Assembly: GCF_017052595.1 (NCBI RefSeq)
Contig: NZ_JAFIDB010000002.1
Coordinates: 1-64,000 of the forward strand
DNA: 64,000 nucleotides
From: Mycoplasma procyoni
Lineage (GTDB): Bacteria > Bacillota_I > Bacilli_A > Mycoplasmatales > Metamycoplasmataceae
Direction of reading: 5' to 3'
How positions within the stretch are numbered: position 1 is the stretch's first letter; every line of letters begins with the position of its first letter. Below are positions 32,931 through 44,027 of the stretch, one piece after another. The notes under the pieces were generated by a model. The model saw only the letters and a list, made by a program, of their open reading frames with translations, made no database searches and was not told where the DNA came from. A program made the translations under genes and the position numbers.

Positions 32931-34277
32931 TTACATTTTTAGGTTATTTGATGTTCTTGGGAACGGAATTACGTCTCTGATGTTATCAATTGCTGTAACA
33001 TACATTACAAGTCTCTCAAAACCAAGACCAAATCCAGATGAACCAGAGTCTCCAAAACGTCTTAAGTCCATGTATCACTGTAAATCATCTTCTGGAATTG
33101 AAAGTTCTCTAATTCTTTGTTGTAATTTTTCGTATCTAACTTCTCTTTGTGAACCACCGATTAGCTCTCCGATTCCTGGAACTAATAAATCAAAGGCAGC
33201 AACTGTTTCTCCATCTTCATTTTGGTGCATGTAGAACGCTTTGAAGCTTTTTGGATAGTTAATTACAGCAACAGGTCCTTTGAATAATTCTTCTGCAAGA
33301 TATTTTTCGTGTTCTGTTCCTAAATCAAGTCCAAATTCAATGTTCTGTTCTTCAAATCTTGTTTTAACTTTTTGTAATTCTTTGATTGCGTCTCTGTAAT
33401 CAATAAACTGTAATTCTTTTGCAATAAACTGCTTTAATCTTTCTCTTACATCAATTCCTAGATATTCATCAAGAAAATCAAATTCAAGTGAGTTTGTTTC
33501 AATTGTTGCAGAAATAACAGATTTTAGCATCTTATCTGCAAGTTGCATAATGTCTTTAAGTTCATAAAAAGCAACTTCAGGTTCAACCATTCAAAACTCA
33601 GCAGCATGCTTTTTGGTGTGAGAGTTTTCAGCTCTAAAAGTAGGAGCAAAAGTGTAAACCTTATTCATTCCAATTGCATAAGATTCAGCATGTAGCTGTC
33701 CTGTAACTCCTAATGTAGCCTTTTTACCAAAAAACATTCCTTCTGATTCATCATCAACAACAAAAGCTTCACCAGCTCCCTCTCCATCGTTTGATGTGAT
33801 TATTGGAGCAGAAACATAAAGGAAATTATTTTGTGAAAAGAATTTGTGAATTTCAAGCGCTAAAGTAGAACGGATTAGCATAATTGACTTAAATAGTCTT
33901 GTTCTGTGTCTTAGGTGTGGAATTTCTCTAAGTGCCTCTAGTGAGATTTCTTTCTTTTGAATAGGAAAATCTTCGTCTGTGTTTTTTAGCAACACAAACT
34001 TTGTAGCTTGCAGTTCAATTGGTTGTTTTGAGTCAGGAGTATATTTTAGAATTCCTTCAATTTTGATTGAAGCTCCGTCTCTTGCTTTATCAACTTCTTC
34101 AAGGTTGACATTTTCTTTTTTCAGAACCACCTGTAGGTTAGCAACTGTAGATCCATCGTTAATTGTAACGAACTTGATGTTCATGTTTCCTCTTGAACCA
34201 GTCAGTCAACCTAAAACTTTAATTTCTTGACCATCAAATTTTTGAGCATTTAAAATAATTTCTTTTATTGTTTTCAT
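32931..34277 (-). CDS. asnS: Asparaginyl-tRNA synthetase
   Basis: A 448-residue class IIb synthetase. The N-terminal OB-fold ([17 protein letters not shown]-like) is followed by [23 protein letters not shown], the motif 2 region [25 protein letters not shown] and motif 3 [14 protein letters not shown]. The HAEFW context and the absence of an AspRS-type insertion domain favour Asn over Asp. TGA at 33591 is the conserved Trp. Its stop lies 11 bases before the glycosyltransferase start. Confidence 0.95.
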
Positions 34278-34341
34278 TTTTTCTCCTTTAATTTACTATT
34301 TAAATTTTACCACTTTAGAGCAATAGAATGAAAAGAAAAAT

Positions 34342-34362
34342 AAAAAAACTGCCAAGCAGTCT
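34342..34362 (-). terminator. Terminator of the MATE gene
   Basis: Minus-strand stem ACTGC/GCAGT with a 3-base loop and a run of seven T residues just past the stop. Confidence 0.6.
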
Positions 34363-34363
34363 T

Positions 34364-35905
34364 TTAGTGTTGTGTGATGTTTTTTGTTCAATGAATTTTT
34401 TGGTACATGATTTCAAAAGCAATCATCTTGACAAAGTCTGAAATAAAGAATATAAAATAGAAAAATCCCATTGGATATCTGAAAGTTTCGATATGTCCCG
34501 GAACCATTAAATAAACTATTAAAGCAAGTCAAGCCATTTGTAATACACTGATTAAAAATTGAATGATTGCTGTTAAGTTTGTTTTTCCACCCGAATCAAT
34601 AATTCTAATACTTGTTGCAAAGTAGATTCACATTGGATTGAAAACAGCAATTGAAATACAGGTTAGTTGAATTTCTTTTAAATAGTAGGATTTTGCCATT
34701 TCTACCTGTGTTTTTATTTGCTCCGGACTTAATTTTCCAGCATCTTTAAGCTTCTGTTCTACTCCGTGTTCTAATCCACCTGCTAAAAAGGACATCAGTG
34801 GTATAAAAATAATAATTATTGCAAACATTGAAGATAAACACATTGCTAAAACAGCATGAAATCCCTTTAGTTCCTTTGCGTTCTTTTTAGCTTCTTCAAA
34901 TTCGTTATTTCCTAATTTAGCCCCTACAAACAGAGCAATATTTGCTCCAATAACTCCAAAAGCGGATGTAAAAATGTTTGTTAAAGAAGCTGTTATACCT
35001 AAAATATCTCCAGACCCAAGTCCTCAAATATTTTTGTATTCACCTTCTCCTAAAGAACCTATTTTAAAAGCACTAGCCCATAAAAAAGTTCTTACAGAAA
35101 CAAATAAAAAGCTTGTTGAACTTAAAATAAAACTTGGAATTCTTTTGAAAAAGTGATTTCAAATTTCTTTTGAAACTTTAAATAACAAGTGCACCTTAAA
35201 GAAATATCTTCTTGCTTTAAATCAAATAAAAATAAAAGACATTATTAAGGTTGCAATCCCTGAAGCAATTGTTGCTCAAGCTGATCCAACAACTCCATAA
35301 TGAGGAATTAATGTAAGGTTTAAAACAATATTAGCGCCTAAAGCAGCTAGAGAGATGTAAAAAGAAATTGAACCATTTCCTGTTTCTCTTAATAAAGATA
35401 CAGAAGTAAAGGTAATTCCTGTAAGAATTCAAGAAAATGACACAATTTTAATGTAGTCAGTTGCTTGATTTAAAATGTTTAAATATTGTTCTTGGTCTCC
35501 TTTTGAGTCTTTTTTGGCCACAGAAGAAATAAAGAACTCTGGGCTGATTCAAATAATTGCAAAGAACGCAAGAACAAACGCAAGACAAATAATATATCTT
35601 GCCCTTATTACTTCTATGTCTTTGTCTTTTTTGTTGCTAGAGCCTCGATACTGGCCAAAAATTGCAGTTCCTATAATGTTTATACTAATTATTATTCCTG
35701 TAATAATTCCTGTATAGCTGTTTGCAAAACTTAAAGCAGCAACTCCTCCTGAAATATTAGTAACCATAAAGTTATCAATAAAACCATTAAAAGAAACTAA
35801 AATCCCTGAAAAAACAATAGGAACAGCAATTTTAAAATATAATTGTCATCTTTGTTTTGTTGAAGGAAAATGCGATAAAAAAGATAAAAATGCTCTTTTA
35901 AACAT
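34364..35905 (-). CDS. MATE family multidrug exporter
   Basis: A 513-residue integral membrane protein with about twelve helices in two related halves. Typical marks are PIVFSGILVSFNGFIDNFMVTNISGGVAALSFANSY near the N-terminus and ASLTNIFTSAFGVIGANIALFVGAKLGNNEFEEAKKNAKELK in the second half. It probably exports cationic compounds by Na+ or H+ antiport; the substrate is unknown. TGA codons are Trp. It starts two bases before the kinase stop region. Confidence 0.9.
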
Positions 35906-35907
35906 TT

Positions 35908-36561
35908 TTATCTTTCTTGGTATTTTTCAATAATTTTAATAACTTTTTCTTCAACTTCTTGTTCTGAAAGATTGTTTGTATCAACGATTTCATAACTTAA
36001 ATTATAATCCTTACACAATTTTTCAAAAATAGTTTTGTAATTTTTGTGTAAGATTTCAAAATAATCCTTGTTAATTTCTCAGTTATCAACCTCAACAGCT
36101 CTTTCTCTTTTGAAAAATCTTTCTTTAAATGTTTCAAAAGTAACATCAAGAAAAATAGCAAGCTCTGGTAATTCTTCTTTTGTAATTAATTCTTTAAAAG
36201 CAGCATCATATGCTCTCATGTATTTTTCATCTTTTTGGGCAAGATTTATTTTGGCAAAAATATAGTGTTCTAAAGAGAATCTATCTAAAAAGAAATGTCC
36301 TTTTTGTGTGTTGTTTTTATTTTTTTCATTAAAATCTTTTAACATTTTTGAAAAAATTGAAGAGTGTGACTCAATAATATAAGTTTGAAAACCAATTGTT
36401 AAGTTCTCCTTTTTTTCATAAAATCATTTTAAAAATGTATTGAATACTTCGTCGCTTTCGCTAAATTCTAATAAAAGCTCTGAATTAGGAAATTTTTGTA
36501 CTAAACTTTTTGTTAGTGTACTTTTTCCACTGCTAATCATTCCACTTATTCCAATAATCAT
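35908..36561 (-). CDS. Deoxynucleoside kinase
   Basis: A 217-residue deoxyadenosine/deoxyguanosine kinase family enzyme for nucleoside salvage. P-loop GISGMISSGKST at residues 4-15, then FLDRFSLEHYIFAK (the DR(S) substrate motif), AIFLDVTFETFKERFFKRERAVE with the lid arginines. Mycoplasmas depend on such salvage because they cannot make nucleotides de novo. The base preference cannot be read here. Confidence 0.9.
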
Positions 36562-36722
36562 AATGTCTCCTTTTTTGTTTTTTTGTAAGTTATAAAATAA
36601 TAATAAAAAAGTTAAAAAATGGAAATAAAAAAATTACAATTTTCAAAAAATCGAAAAAAATCTCTTTATAGATTAATTTTTGAAAATAAGTTTTATTTTT
36701 AATAAAGAATTTTGGAATTTAT

Positions 36723-36728
36723 TATAAA
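36723..36728 (+). promoter_or_regulatory. -10 box of the YitT gene
   Basis: TATAAA in the 196-base divergent gap, 30 bases before the ATG. An AAGGA ribosome site follows. No clear -35 box. The rest of the gap is A/T-rich without other visible features. Confidence 0.4.
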
Positions 36729-36757
36729 ATTTTATTTATTTATTTTAAGGAACTAAA

Positions 36758-37846
36758 ATGAAACACGACAAAGACAAACACAATCAACCTCCAAAGACCA
36801 AAAAGAACAGATTTCATGCAATTTCTAAAGAAATTATCAATTTAGAACACCAAACTACCCCACAAACCTTTTTACAAGTAATAAAAAGAAAACCTTTTTC
36901 AATTTTTATGATGCTTATTTCATCAATGATGTTTTCTTTTGGAATCACAATTATTCTTTCACAATCCAAAACAATTCCTTCAGGACTAACAGCGATTCCA
37001 ACACTTATTACTTACATTGTGCCTCAAACTCAACCTTATTTTGCACTTTTATATTTAGCATTCAACTTGCCTTTATTAATTATTTTTTGAAAGCATCTCA
37101 AAAAGTCATTTATCTTACTAACAGTTATTTGAATGCTTTTCCAAAACTTATGACAATTAGTGTTTAACATTACAGAAATACACAAGTTTTTAGTGTATCA
37201 CGTTTCAATTACACCACAAAACTGAAATGTAGAAAATGCACTAAAAGATAACTCAATTGTTTTTCCTTTTATTTACTACACAGTAATTGGAGCGATTTTA
37301 ATTGGAGTTTCAATTGGTTTAGCTTGAAAATTCGGTGGATCTACAGGTGGAACAGACATTATTTCTTATTACTACTCAACCAAAAAGAAAAAATCAATTG
37401 GTAAATTTATGTTTATTATTTCTTTAATAATTGCATTCAGTTCCCTTTTAATTTTTGGTATTTTAGGTCACTTCGATATCGGTGGAAAAATTTATAGAGT
37501 TTTAGGAATCCAAGTTGTTTCAACAATGATCTATATCTTCTTAACTTCAATTGTTGTAAACTGAATTTTCCCAAAATACAAAAAAGTTTCAATTTCTTTT
37601 TACACAGCAGAACCTGAAAAAATCGTTGCTCACTTAAAAAATATGAGATACTGACACTCATACAATATTTGAGAAGGAACTTCAGGATACACAGGAAAAT
37701 CTACATATAAAGTTAAAACGGTTTGTTTATATTTAGAAGCAAAACCTCTAATTGAGCAACTCAAACAAATCGACCCTACAATTTGAGTATCAATCAAGCC
37801 TGTTTTAGAAACAAGTGGATTATTCGATACTTCAAAAATTGAATAG
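36758..37846 (+). CDS. YitT family membrane protein
   Basis: 362 residues. After a basic N-terminus, hydrophobic helices with FGITIILSQSKTIPSGLTAIPTLI and GLAWKFGGSTGGTDIISYYYS match the DUF161 part of YitT proteins. A soluble C-terminal DUF2179-like domain follows (ISFYTAEPEKIVAHLKN; GTSGYTGKSTYKVKTVC). Function is unknown in the family. TGA codons are Trp. Single-gene unit with its own terminator. Confidence 0.9.
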
Positions 37847-37848
37847 TT

Positions 37849-37876
37849 TAAAATCTTAGTTTTGACTAAGATTTTT
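37849..37876 (+). terminator. Terminator of the YitT gene
   Basis: Stem AAATCTTAGT/ACTAAGATTT with a 4-base loop, then T residues. Confidence 0.75.
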
Positions 37877-37921
37877 CTTTTCAAAAAATACAAAATTTTT
37901 TCTATTTTTTGGCTAAATTAA

Positions 37922-37927
37922 TATAAA
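37922..37927 (+). promoter_or_regulatory. -10 box of tmcAL giving a leaderless transcript
   Basis: TATAAA ends eight bases before the ATG at 37936, with no ribosome site between them. Confidence 0.5.
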
Positions 37928-37935
37928 ATTTGAAT

Positions 37936-38838
37936 ATGGCAATAGCAGTAATAGCAGAATACAATCCCTTTCACAATGGACACAAATATCAACTAGAATA
38001 CATTAAAAAACATTTTCCAAATGATAAAGTCTATATTATTTTATCTGGAAAATATGTCCAAAGGGGCGAGCTTGCTGTTGCTTCTTTTGAACAAAGAAAA
38101 CAAATGGCACTACAACATGGGGCAGATGAAGTAATTGAGCTACCTTTTGAATATGCAACACAGGCAGCTCATATTTTTGCTAAAGGGGCAATTGACATCA
38201 TCGCAAAACACAATATTGATAAACTTCTTTTTGGAAGCGAATCAGATGATGTTGAGTCTTTAGTAAAAATCGCTGAAACAATCTACTACAACGAAGAAAT
38301 CTACAACAAACTACTCAAAGGCTTTTTAAAACAGGGTTTTTCCTTTCCAAACGCTTCAGCAAAAGCACTTGGAGAACTTACAGGAGCTGAAATTACAATG
38401 CCTAACGACATTTTAGGTTTAGAGTACATAAAAGCAATCGTCTTTAATAACTACAACATTAAACCTTACACAATTAAAAGAACTGTGGGTTTCCATTCTG
38501 AGCAAACAAATGAAAATTTCGCTTCAGCTTCTTTAATTAGAAAAATGATTTTTGCTGGTGAAGATGTTTCAAAATATACACCAATGAAGTTTGAGACGCT
38601 TCCCGATCGAATTGAAAATTATTACAAAGATTTTCAAGAAATTGTTAGAAATACACCAGCTGAAGAATTAGCAAAAAACCCTATGATTTCTGAAGGGATG
38701 GAAAATCTTTTTAAAAAAAATATAGATATTGAAACATATGAAGAATTTGTTAATAAAACTAATTCAAAAAGGTATACATCCAGCAGAATCAAAAGAGTAA
38801 TGTTGTGAGTGCTATTACAAAAACACAAGGAGAAATAA
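37936..38838 (+). CDS. tmcAL: tRNA(Met) cytidine acetate ligase-like protein
   Basis: A 300-residue nucleotidyltransferase-fold enzyme. TmcAL makes acetylcytidine at the elongator tRNA-Met wobble base from acetate and ATP. Motifs: VIAEYNPFHNGHKYQLEYIKK (HxGH), GKYVQRGE, ELPFEYATQAA, ALGELTG, NDILGLEYIKAI, SASLIRKMI. Shorter than the roughly 400 residues of the Bacillus protein. It links acetate metabolism to translation; the pta-ackA genes are in the same window. The TAA overlaps the next ATG by one base. Confidence 0.9.
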
Positions 38839-39200
38839 TGAAAACAAAAGATAAATTTTTAGTTGGTTTTTTAAGTGTTATTACACTTGGTTTGATTTGA
38901 ATCTACTGAAAAAAAGCCGCAAAGCCAACTCAACACAATCAACTATCACAAAGCACAAAAATCCCTTTTAATCTTAATGAATTAATTTCTTTATTAGGCA
39001 ATAAAGAAAACATCACAAAAGTTGAAAACAGCCATAAAAAAATCAAAATTTATCTAAACAACACAAAGAATTTAGAACTGCAAAAAATACAGTCTCTAAA
39101 GGGAATTTCAGGCGTTTTAGCATCTTCTAACTACATAAATTTAATTGTTGGAAACAACGCTGAATACTTAAAACAACAAATAGAAAATATAATTAAATAA
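38838..39200 (+). CDS. Membrane-anchored PTS EIIB-like protein lacking the active Cys
   Basis: 120 residues. One N-terminal helix (FLVGFLSVITLGLIWIYW) and a soluble domain NLNELISLLGNKENITKVENSHKKIKIYL ... LKGISGVLASSNYINLIVG. This follows the glucose-type EIIB pattern (GGxxNI, CxTRL, GV..., Q.iiG) closely. Where EIIB has the phosphorylated Cys-x-Thr-Arg-Leu, this has Ser-His-Lys-Lys-Ile, so it cannot carry phosphate on Cys. A sensory or structural role is possible. Coupled by TAATG to tmcAL. Confidence 0.72.
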
Positions 39201-39209
39201 AGGAAAAAT

Positions 39210-42200
39210 ATGTATAGTAATGAATATGAAATAGCAAAGAAAAACAAAGATAAATACAAGAGTGTTCTTGATAATTTATTTGATTTAGGTCCTAATGACA
39301 CTTCGTTTTTTGTAACAATCAATGAACACGATTTCATCGATTTAACAAAGCTTTTAGATGAAAAACACTTAGAAAAAGTTTATACAAATGCTTCTTTTAG
39401 AATTCCATTAGATGAATACAATCTTAAAAAATTTACAAAAAGCTTACACAAAGCAACTTCAATTGATGGAATTTTAGAATTAGCTCAAATTCACGAGCAA
39501 AACATTTCTGCAGAAGATCTTAAAAGATTTGAAAAAGACTTTGATAAAAATCTTTCTTTATTTATTGAAAGAAATGAAGAAAGAATTCAAAAATCAAATC
39601 TAAAATGAAAGAAATTTTTAGCTAAAGCAAAAGCTATTAACAACGAAAGAAATATCTGGCCTATGCAAATAGGTGCTGTTTTTGTGTCTGTTGAATTAGA
39701 AAACAGAAAGGTGTTTGCTCCTTTATTTTTAAAAGAAGTAAATATTGATATTGAAAACTCAAGACCAATTTTATTCTCCAATGGAGAACTTAAATTAAAC
39801 GAAAAACTTGTTTGATTACTCGAAAAAGGTGGCTTTTTAGTTGATGTTAACCAAGATGTCTCAAACTTTAGTTTAGAAGAACTAGAACAAACAATTTCAA
39901 AAGACTGAACAAACTACAAAATCCCTTCTTTAAAAGGATTGAGTCAAAAAATTAGTCTTAAAGACGAAAATTGAAACAAAAACTTACAATTCCATCCAGG
40001 AATTGTTCTTGGTCTTTTCAACTCTTTTAGTAGCTACCAAAGAAAAGTTATGGAACACATCATTGACAACGATGAAGTAGATACCATTTTGGATGTAGAG
40101 TTTGATAAAAATCGTTATAAAAAGAGAATTCACAAAACAATTTTCGAAGATACTTTTAACTTTATTAAACTAAATAAAACAAACTACTCACAAGACAAAG
40201 CAACAGTGTCTGCTTTAAGTCACAACACAGTTATTTGAGGTCCTCCAGGAACAGGAAAATCTCAAACCATCTCCAACATCATTGCAAACATTCTCTTTTT
40301 CAACAAAAAAGCTTTAGTTGTTTCACAAAAGAAAGCTGCTTTAGATGTTCTAAAGAGCAGAATGAATGAGCTATCACCGTTTTGTTTATTTATTCTTAAT
40401 GATAAAAACATGAATAAAAAAACATTCTTTGATCCTATTGAAAACTTAATTAACACACTTGAAAATTTTGAATCAAATGCTAAATTTGAAACACTAAAAA
40501 TCATTTATGATGATGAGAAAAAATACATTGATTCCTTTAAACAAATTAAAGGACTTGAAGACTATGAAAACTTACTGGAAACTTACTCATTTTTAAAAAG
40601 AGAAGTTCCGGAACTTGCTTTTGATACAGTTGAAACACTCTTTCAATTAAGCAAAAATATTGATCTTAACAACACAGAAGCTCCTAAAAATCTTAAAAAA
40701 CTTAAAATTGCTATTTTAGAAGCTAAACAAGGTAAAAAAGCAAATATTTTCCAAAAATTCTTTGATAAAAGTGCTGATTTAGACGCTGAAATAATTTACA
40801 AAGATCTTCTAAACTACAAAGGAAACATTAAAGAACTTACAGATAAAATCGAAAACATCAAACCTGAAAACCTAAAGGATATTGATGCCTTTTATAACTA
40901 TGTTTTTGATAACAAAAAACAAGAACTAAATGATGGTCAAGAAATTGCTGATTTCATTTACCTTCGTCTTTACAAAAAAATCCTTAAGTTTTCAGAAGAG
41001 CAAAGACGTTTATACAACCAATTTGTTTTCCAAGCAAGAAAGAAAACCAAAAACCCTTATAAATTTGTTCTAGAAAACGCAGAGATTATAAAGATTCTTT
41101 TCCCAATCATTATTTCTTCTGTAGACACAGAATTAAGTAAGTGATCAAAGAATGAATTTGACTATGTAATCTTAGATGAATCATCACAAATTTTTATCGA
41201 AAAAGCCTTTCCTATCCTGTATTTAGGAAAAATTAAGATCCTTGCAGGAGATGACAAACAGATGCAACCAAGCAGCTGATTTGCTACAAGAAACGTTGAT
41301 GAAGAAACTGAATTAGGAGACGTTAAATCTGTATTAAGTTATGCAAACTATAAAGGGGTTTATTCTGTTCTTTTAGACAAAAACTACCGTTCTCAATTTG
41401 CTTCTTTAATGACCTTTTCTTCAAAACACTTCTACGATTCTAAGCTTGAAGTTATTGATAAATACAATCCAAATGAGTTTGAACCAATTGAAGTATTTCA
41501 GGTTGATGGAGTTTGAGAAGAAAAAATCAACAAAGTAGAAGCGGACTTTGCAATCCAAAAAACAAAAGAAAACCTTGATAAATTTGAAAAAATTATTCTT
41601 CTTACACTCAACAGTACTCAAAGAGATGAAATTGAAAATATGATTTTCTCTTCTCATCCAGATCTTGAAGAAGCAATCTATAATGAAAAACTACTTCTTA
41701 AAAACATTGAAAACATTCAAGGTGATGAAGCTGATCTTTTAATTATTTCGATTGCTTATGACAAAAACGCAGCTCTACACTCAACTTACATCGCAAGACC
41801 TGGAGGTCAAAACGCACTAAACGTTGCAATTTCAAGAGCTAAACAAAAAATGATTATTATAAAATCAATTAAAGCGGAAGAAATAGATGTTTTAGGTGCA
41901 AGAGAAGATATGGTGATGCTTAAAAACTGACTTCAATTTTTAGAATTATCAAAAGAAGAAAGAACAAACTACATCAATATCGATTCTCAAATCAGAAAAA
42001 GAAAAAACTCAAGTAATTTAATTTCAGAAATTGCACAAGTGATTAGAGAAAGCGACTTTATTAAACAATATAATTTATCAATTATTGAAAACTATTCTAT
42101 AGGAACTAAAAATATTGACATTGCAATTTTAGATCAATATAACAATCTTTTATCAGGATTTTTAGTTGATGATTTTAATAAATACAACTCTTATGAAGAC

Positions 42201-42341
42201 TTTATTGAATACAAAGATCAAAATAACTTCTTATTCTCTAAAGGTTATAATTTAAAACAAATCAACAAACTACAATGATCTATTAATAAAGAAAAAATTG
42301 TTGAGAATCTGAAAGAAGAACTAAACAATGCCCTCAACTAA
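39210..42341 (+). CDS. SF1 (UPF1-like) helicase of the DUF4011 type
   Basis: A 1043-residue protein. N-terminal about 340 residues are unassigned. Helicase motifs: VIWGPPGTGKSQTISNIIA (Walker A), ALVVSQKKAALDVL, YVILDESSQIF (Walker B with DESS), ILAGDDKQMQPSS, LDKNYRSQF, IQGDEADLLIISIAY and NVAISRAKQKMIII. The helicase core is split by about 250 residues of coiled insertion. The last 100 residues (NIDIAILDQYNNLLSGFLVDD onward) may be a decayed VSR-like nuclease end. Many TGA codons are Trp. Target unknown. Confidence 0.85.
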
Positions 42342-43416
42342 AATTGTTTATTACAATCAAAAAGGAGAAGGTGTTGGAATATATAATCAAAAACCTGTTT
42401 ATTTACCTTTTAGTATTTTAGGAGAAGAAGTTGAGTTTGAAGTAATTCAGCAAAAAGAAAAATACTATATTGGTAAGGTTTCTAAACTAATTAAAGCCTC
42501 AAAAAACAGAAATTATAATCTACCAGAAGGTGTTGAATACATCGGCGGTTATGAACTTATGCACATGAATAAAGAGGCAGAAAAAGAATATAAAATCTAC
42601 AACATTAAAAACCTTTTTAAAGGGAAAATCCCTGTAGAACAGCTTGAAAATATAGAATATTTCGCAGGACAAAAAGAACTAAGATACAGAAACAAAATCA
42701 CTTTGTTTGATGGCGGTCTTAAAAAGAAAAACACAAATGAAATCTATTATTTAGATGACTTTCTTTTAAGTGAAATAAAGCCAAAAACAGATAAAAAAGG
42801 AAAAATTATTTTAAGACAGTTAGATAGTCTAATTGTTGGTAAAAAGAGCGATAATCTCTTTACAACAGATACTTTAGGTGATTTTAAATTTAAGGTTGGA
42901 ATCGGTTCTTTTTATCAAGTTAACAAAGAAGTTACTTTAGAAGCTTATAACACGATAATTAGCTTTATCGAGCAAGGTGATAATGTTTTAGATCTTTATT
43001 CAGGAATTGGAACTATTAGTGCTTTTGCTTCTAAAAAAGCAAAAGCCGTAATTGGTGTTGAAGTTAATAAATCTTCATTTAAAAATGCTCTTGAAAACAA
43101 AGAAATTAATAAATTAGATAATGTCGAGTTTGTTAATGCTTCTGTTGAAAAGTTTTTATCACAATACAAAAACACACAAAACACAACACTGATTGTTGAT
43201 CCCGATCGAACAGGTCTCAAAAAAGAAGTTGTTGATAAAATAGCTAATTTAGACTTTAAAAGAATTATTTATTTATCTTGCAATCCAGCAACTCAAGTCA
43301 ATGATATAGCTGCTTTATCTAAAAAATATCAAATAAAATTTATGAAAATTTTTAATATGTTTCCTAAAACATATCACATTGAAAACCTAGTTGTTCTTGA
43401 AAAAATCAACAACTAA
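42328..43416 (+). CDS. 23S rRNA (uracil-C5)-methyltransferase, RlmD/TrmA family
   Basis: A 362-residue SAM enzyme. SFYQVNKEVTLEAY, LDLYSGIGTISAF (motif I), IVDPDRTGLKKEV and catalytic Cys in IIYLSCNPATQV, then FNMFPKTYHIENLVVL. An N-terminal TRAM-like segment binds RNA. The four cysteines of the iron-sulphur cluster found in E. coli RlmD are absent, as in other Firmicute-type members. It overlaps the helicase gene by 14 bases. No TGA codon interrupts it. Confidence 0.9.
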   Translation: MPSTKIVYYNQKGEGVGIYNQKPVYLPFSILGEEVEFEVIQQKEKYYIGKVSKLIKASKNRNYNLPEGVEYIGGYELMHMNKEAEKEYKIYNIKNLFKGKIPVEQLENIEYFAGQKELRYRNKITLFDGGLKKKNTNEIYYLDDFLLSEIKPKTDKKGKIILRQLDSLIVGKKSDNLFTTDTLGDFKFKVGIGSFYQVNKEVTLEAYNTIISFIEQGDNVLDLYSGIGTISAFASKKAKAVIGVEVNKSSFKNALENKEINKLDNVEFVNASVEKFLSQYKNTQNTTLIVDPDRTGLKKEVVDKIANLDFKRIIYLSCNPATQVNDIAALSKKYQIKFMKIFNMFPKTYHIENLVVLEKINN

Positions 43417-43461
43417 TAAGCTCTTTAAGATTTATTATCTTAAGGATTAAAGATTTTATTA

Positions 43462-43486
43462 TATAATTAAATAATAAATTAGGAGG
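43462..43486 (+). promoter_or_regulatory. yneF -10 box and ribosome site
   Basis: TATAAT (43462-43467) followed by a perfect AGGAGG (43481-43486) six bases before the ATG. Confidence 0.6.
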
Positions 43487-43491
43487 AATTA

Positions 43492-43785
43492 ATGGTATCT
43501 TTATTTAATGAAGCAACAACTACTGCTACAGTTTATGTAAACGAAGCTGGAGGAGTTGGTCTTGGTGGATGAATAGGAATTGTAATAGCTGTTGCTATTG
43601 TTCTATTCATTGCAGGAGGGTTCGTAGGATTCTTTATAGCAAAAAGAATGTTTGAAAAACAACTAAAAGAAAATCCTCCTATTACAGAAAAAATGATTAA
43701 AGCTATGTACGCTCAAATGGGTAGAAAAGCTTCAGAATCACAAGTCAAAGCAGTTATGCGTGCTGTAAAAAACGCAAAAAACTAA
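43492..43785 (+). CDS. YneF family (UPF0154) membrane protein
   Basis: 97 residues. A Thr-rich N-terminus, one membrane helix (IGIVIAVAIVLFIAGGFVGFFIA), then the conserved KRMFEKQLKENPPITEKMIKAMYAQMGRKASESQV, which identifies the UPF0154 family of unknown function. Too short and TGA-interrupted (one Trp) to show as a long frame, but the perfect AGGAGG and family match make it secure. Confidence 0.93.
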
Positions 43786-43815
43786 AGAATTGTCTCAAAA
43801 ACAATTCTTTTTTTA
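43784..43815 (+). terminator. Terminator of yneF
   Basis: Stem AAAGAATTGT/ACAATTCTTT and a following T run. Confidence 0.8.
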
Positions 43816-43897
43816 TTCTTTGGACAAAAAAATGTCAAAATTTCGCGTTTTTTTCATCGATTTTTATTTTTTTTAGCTTTTTTGATCAAAAGTGTAT

Positions 43898-43935
43898 TAA
43901 AATTTAATTGTAAATAAATTAAAGGAGGTGCTTAG
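43898..43935 (+). promoter_or_regulatory. Probable promoter and ribosome site of the cysteine-rich peptide
   Basis: TAAAAT (43898-43903) is the best -10 candidate. AAAGGAGGTG (about 43921-43930) is a full-length Shine-Dalgarno five bases before the ATG. Confidence 0.5.
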
Positions 43936-44010
43936 ATGTCAAACTGCAAATGCAACAGCTGCACATGCAACAACTGTTCTTGTTCAACATGTACATGTGG
44001 TACAAAATAG
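43936..44010 (+). CDS. Cysteine-rich 24-residue peptide, metallothionein-like
   Basis: A tiny gene with a strong AAAGGAGGTG ribosome site and its own terminator. Eight of the 24 residues are Cys, at positions 4, 6, 9, 11, 14, 16, 19 and 21, giving four CxC pairs each five residues apart (CKC, CTC, CSC, CTC). It has no signal sequence. Such density with CxC spacing is typical of metal-thiolate clusters, as in metallothioneins, but I know no family for it. Binding of Zn, Cu or Cd is inferred. It stands alone between yneF and tRNA-Ser. Confidence 0.75.
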   Translation: MSNCKCNSCTCNNCSCSTCTCGTK

Positions 44011-44027
44011 TTAGAAACTAGATATAG

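Noticed and set aside
32931-34277. Aspartyl-tRNA synthetase
   Set aside because: The length (448) and HAEFW context fit AsnRS; the large insertion domain of bacterial AspRS is absent.
43425-43446. A hairpin after the rRNA methyltransferase gene as terminator
   Set aside because: The stem (TTTAAGAT/ATCTTAA) lacks a following T run; transcription may read into yneF.
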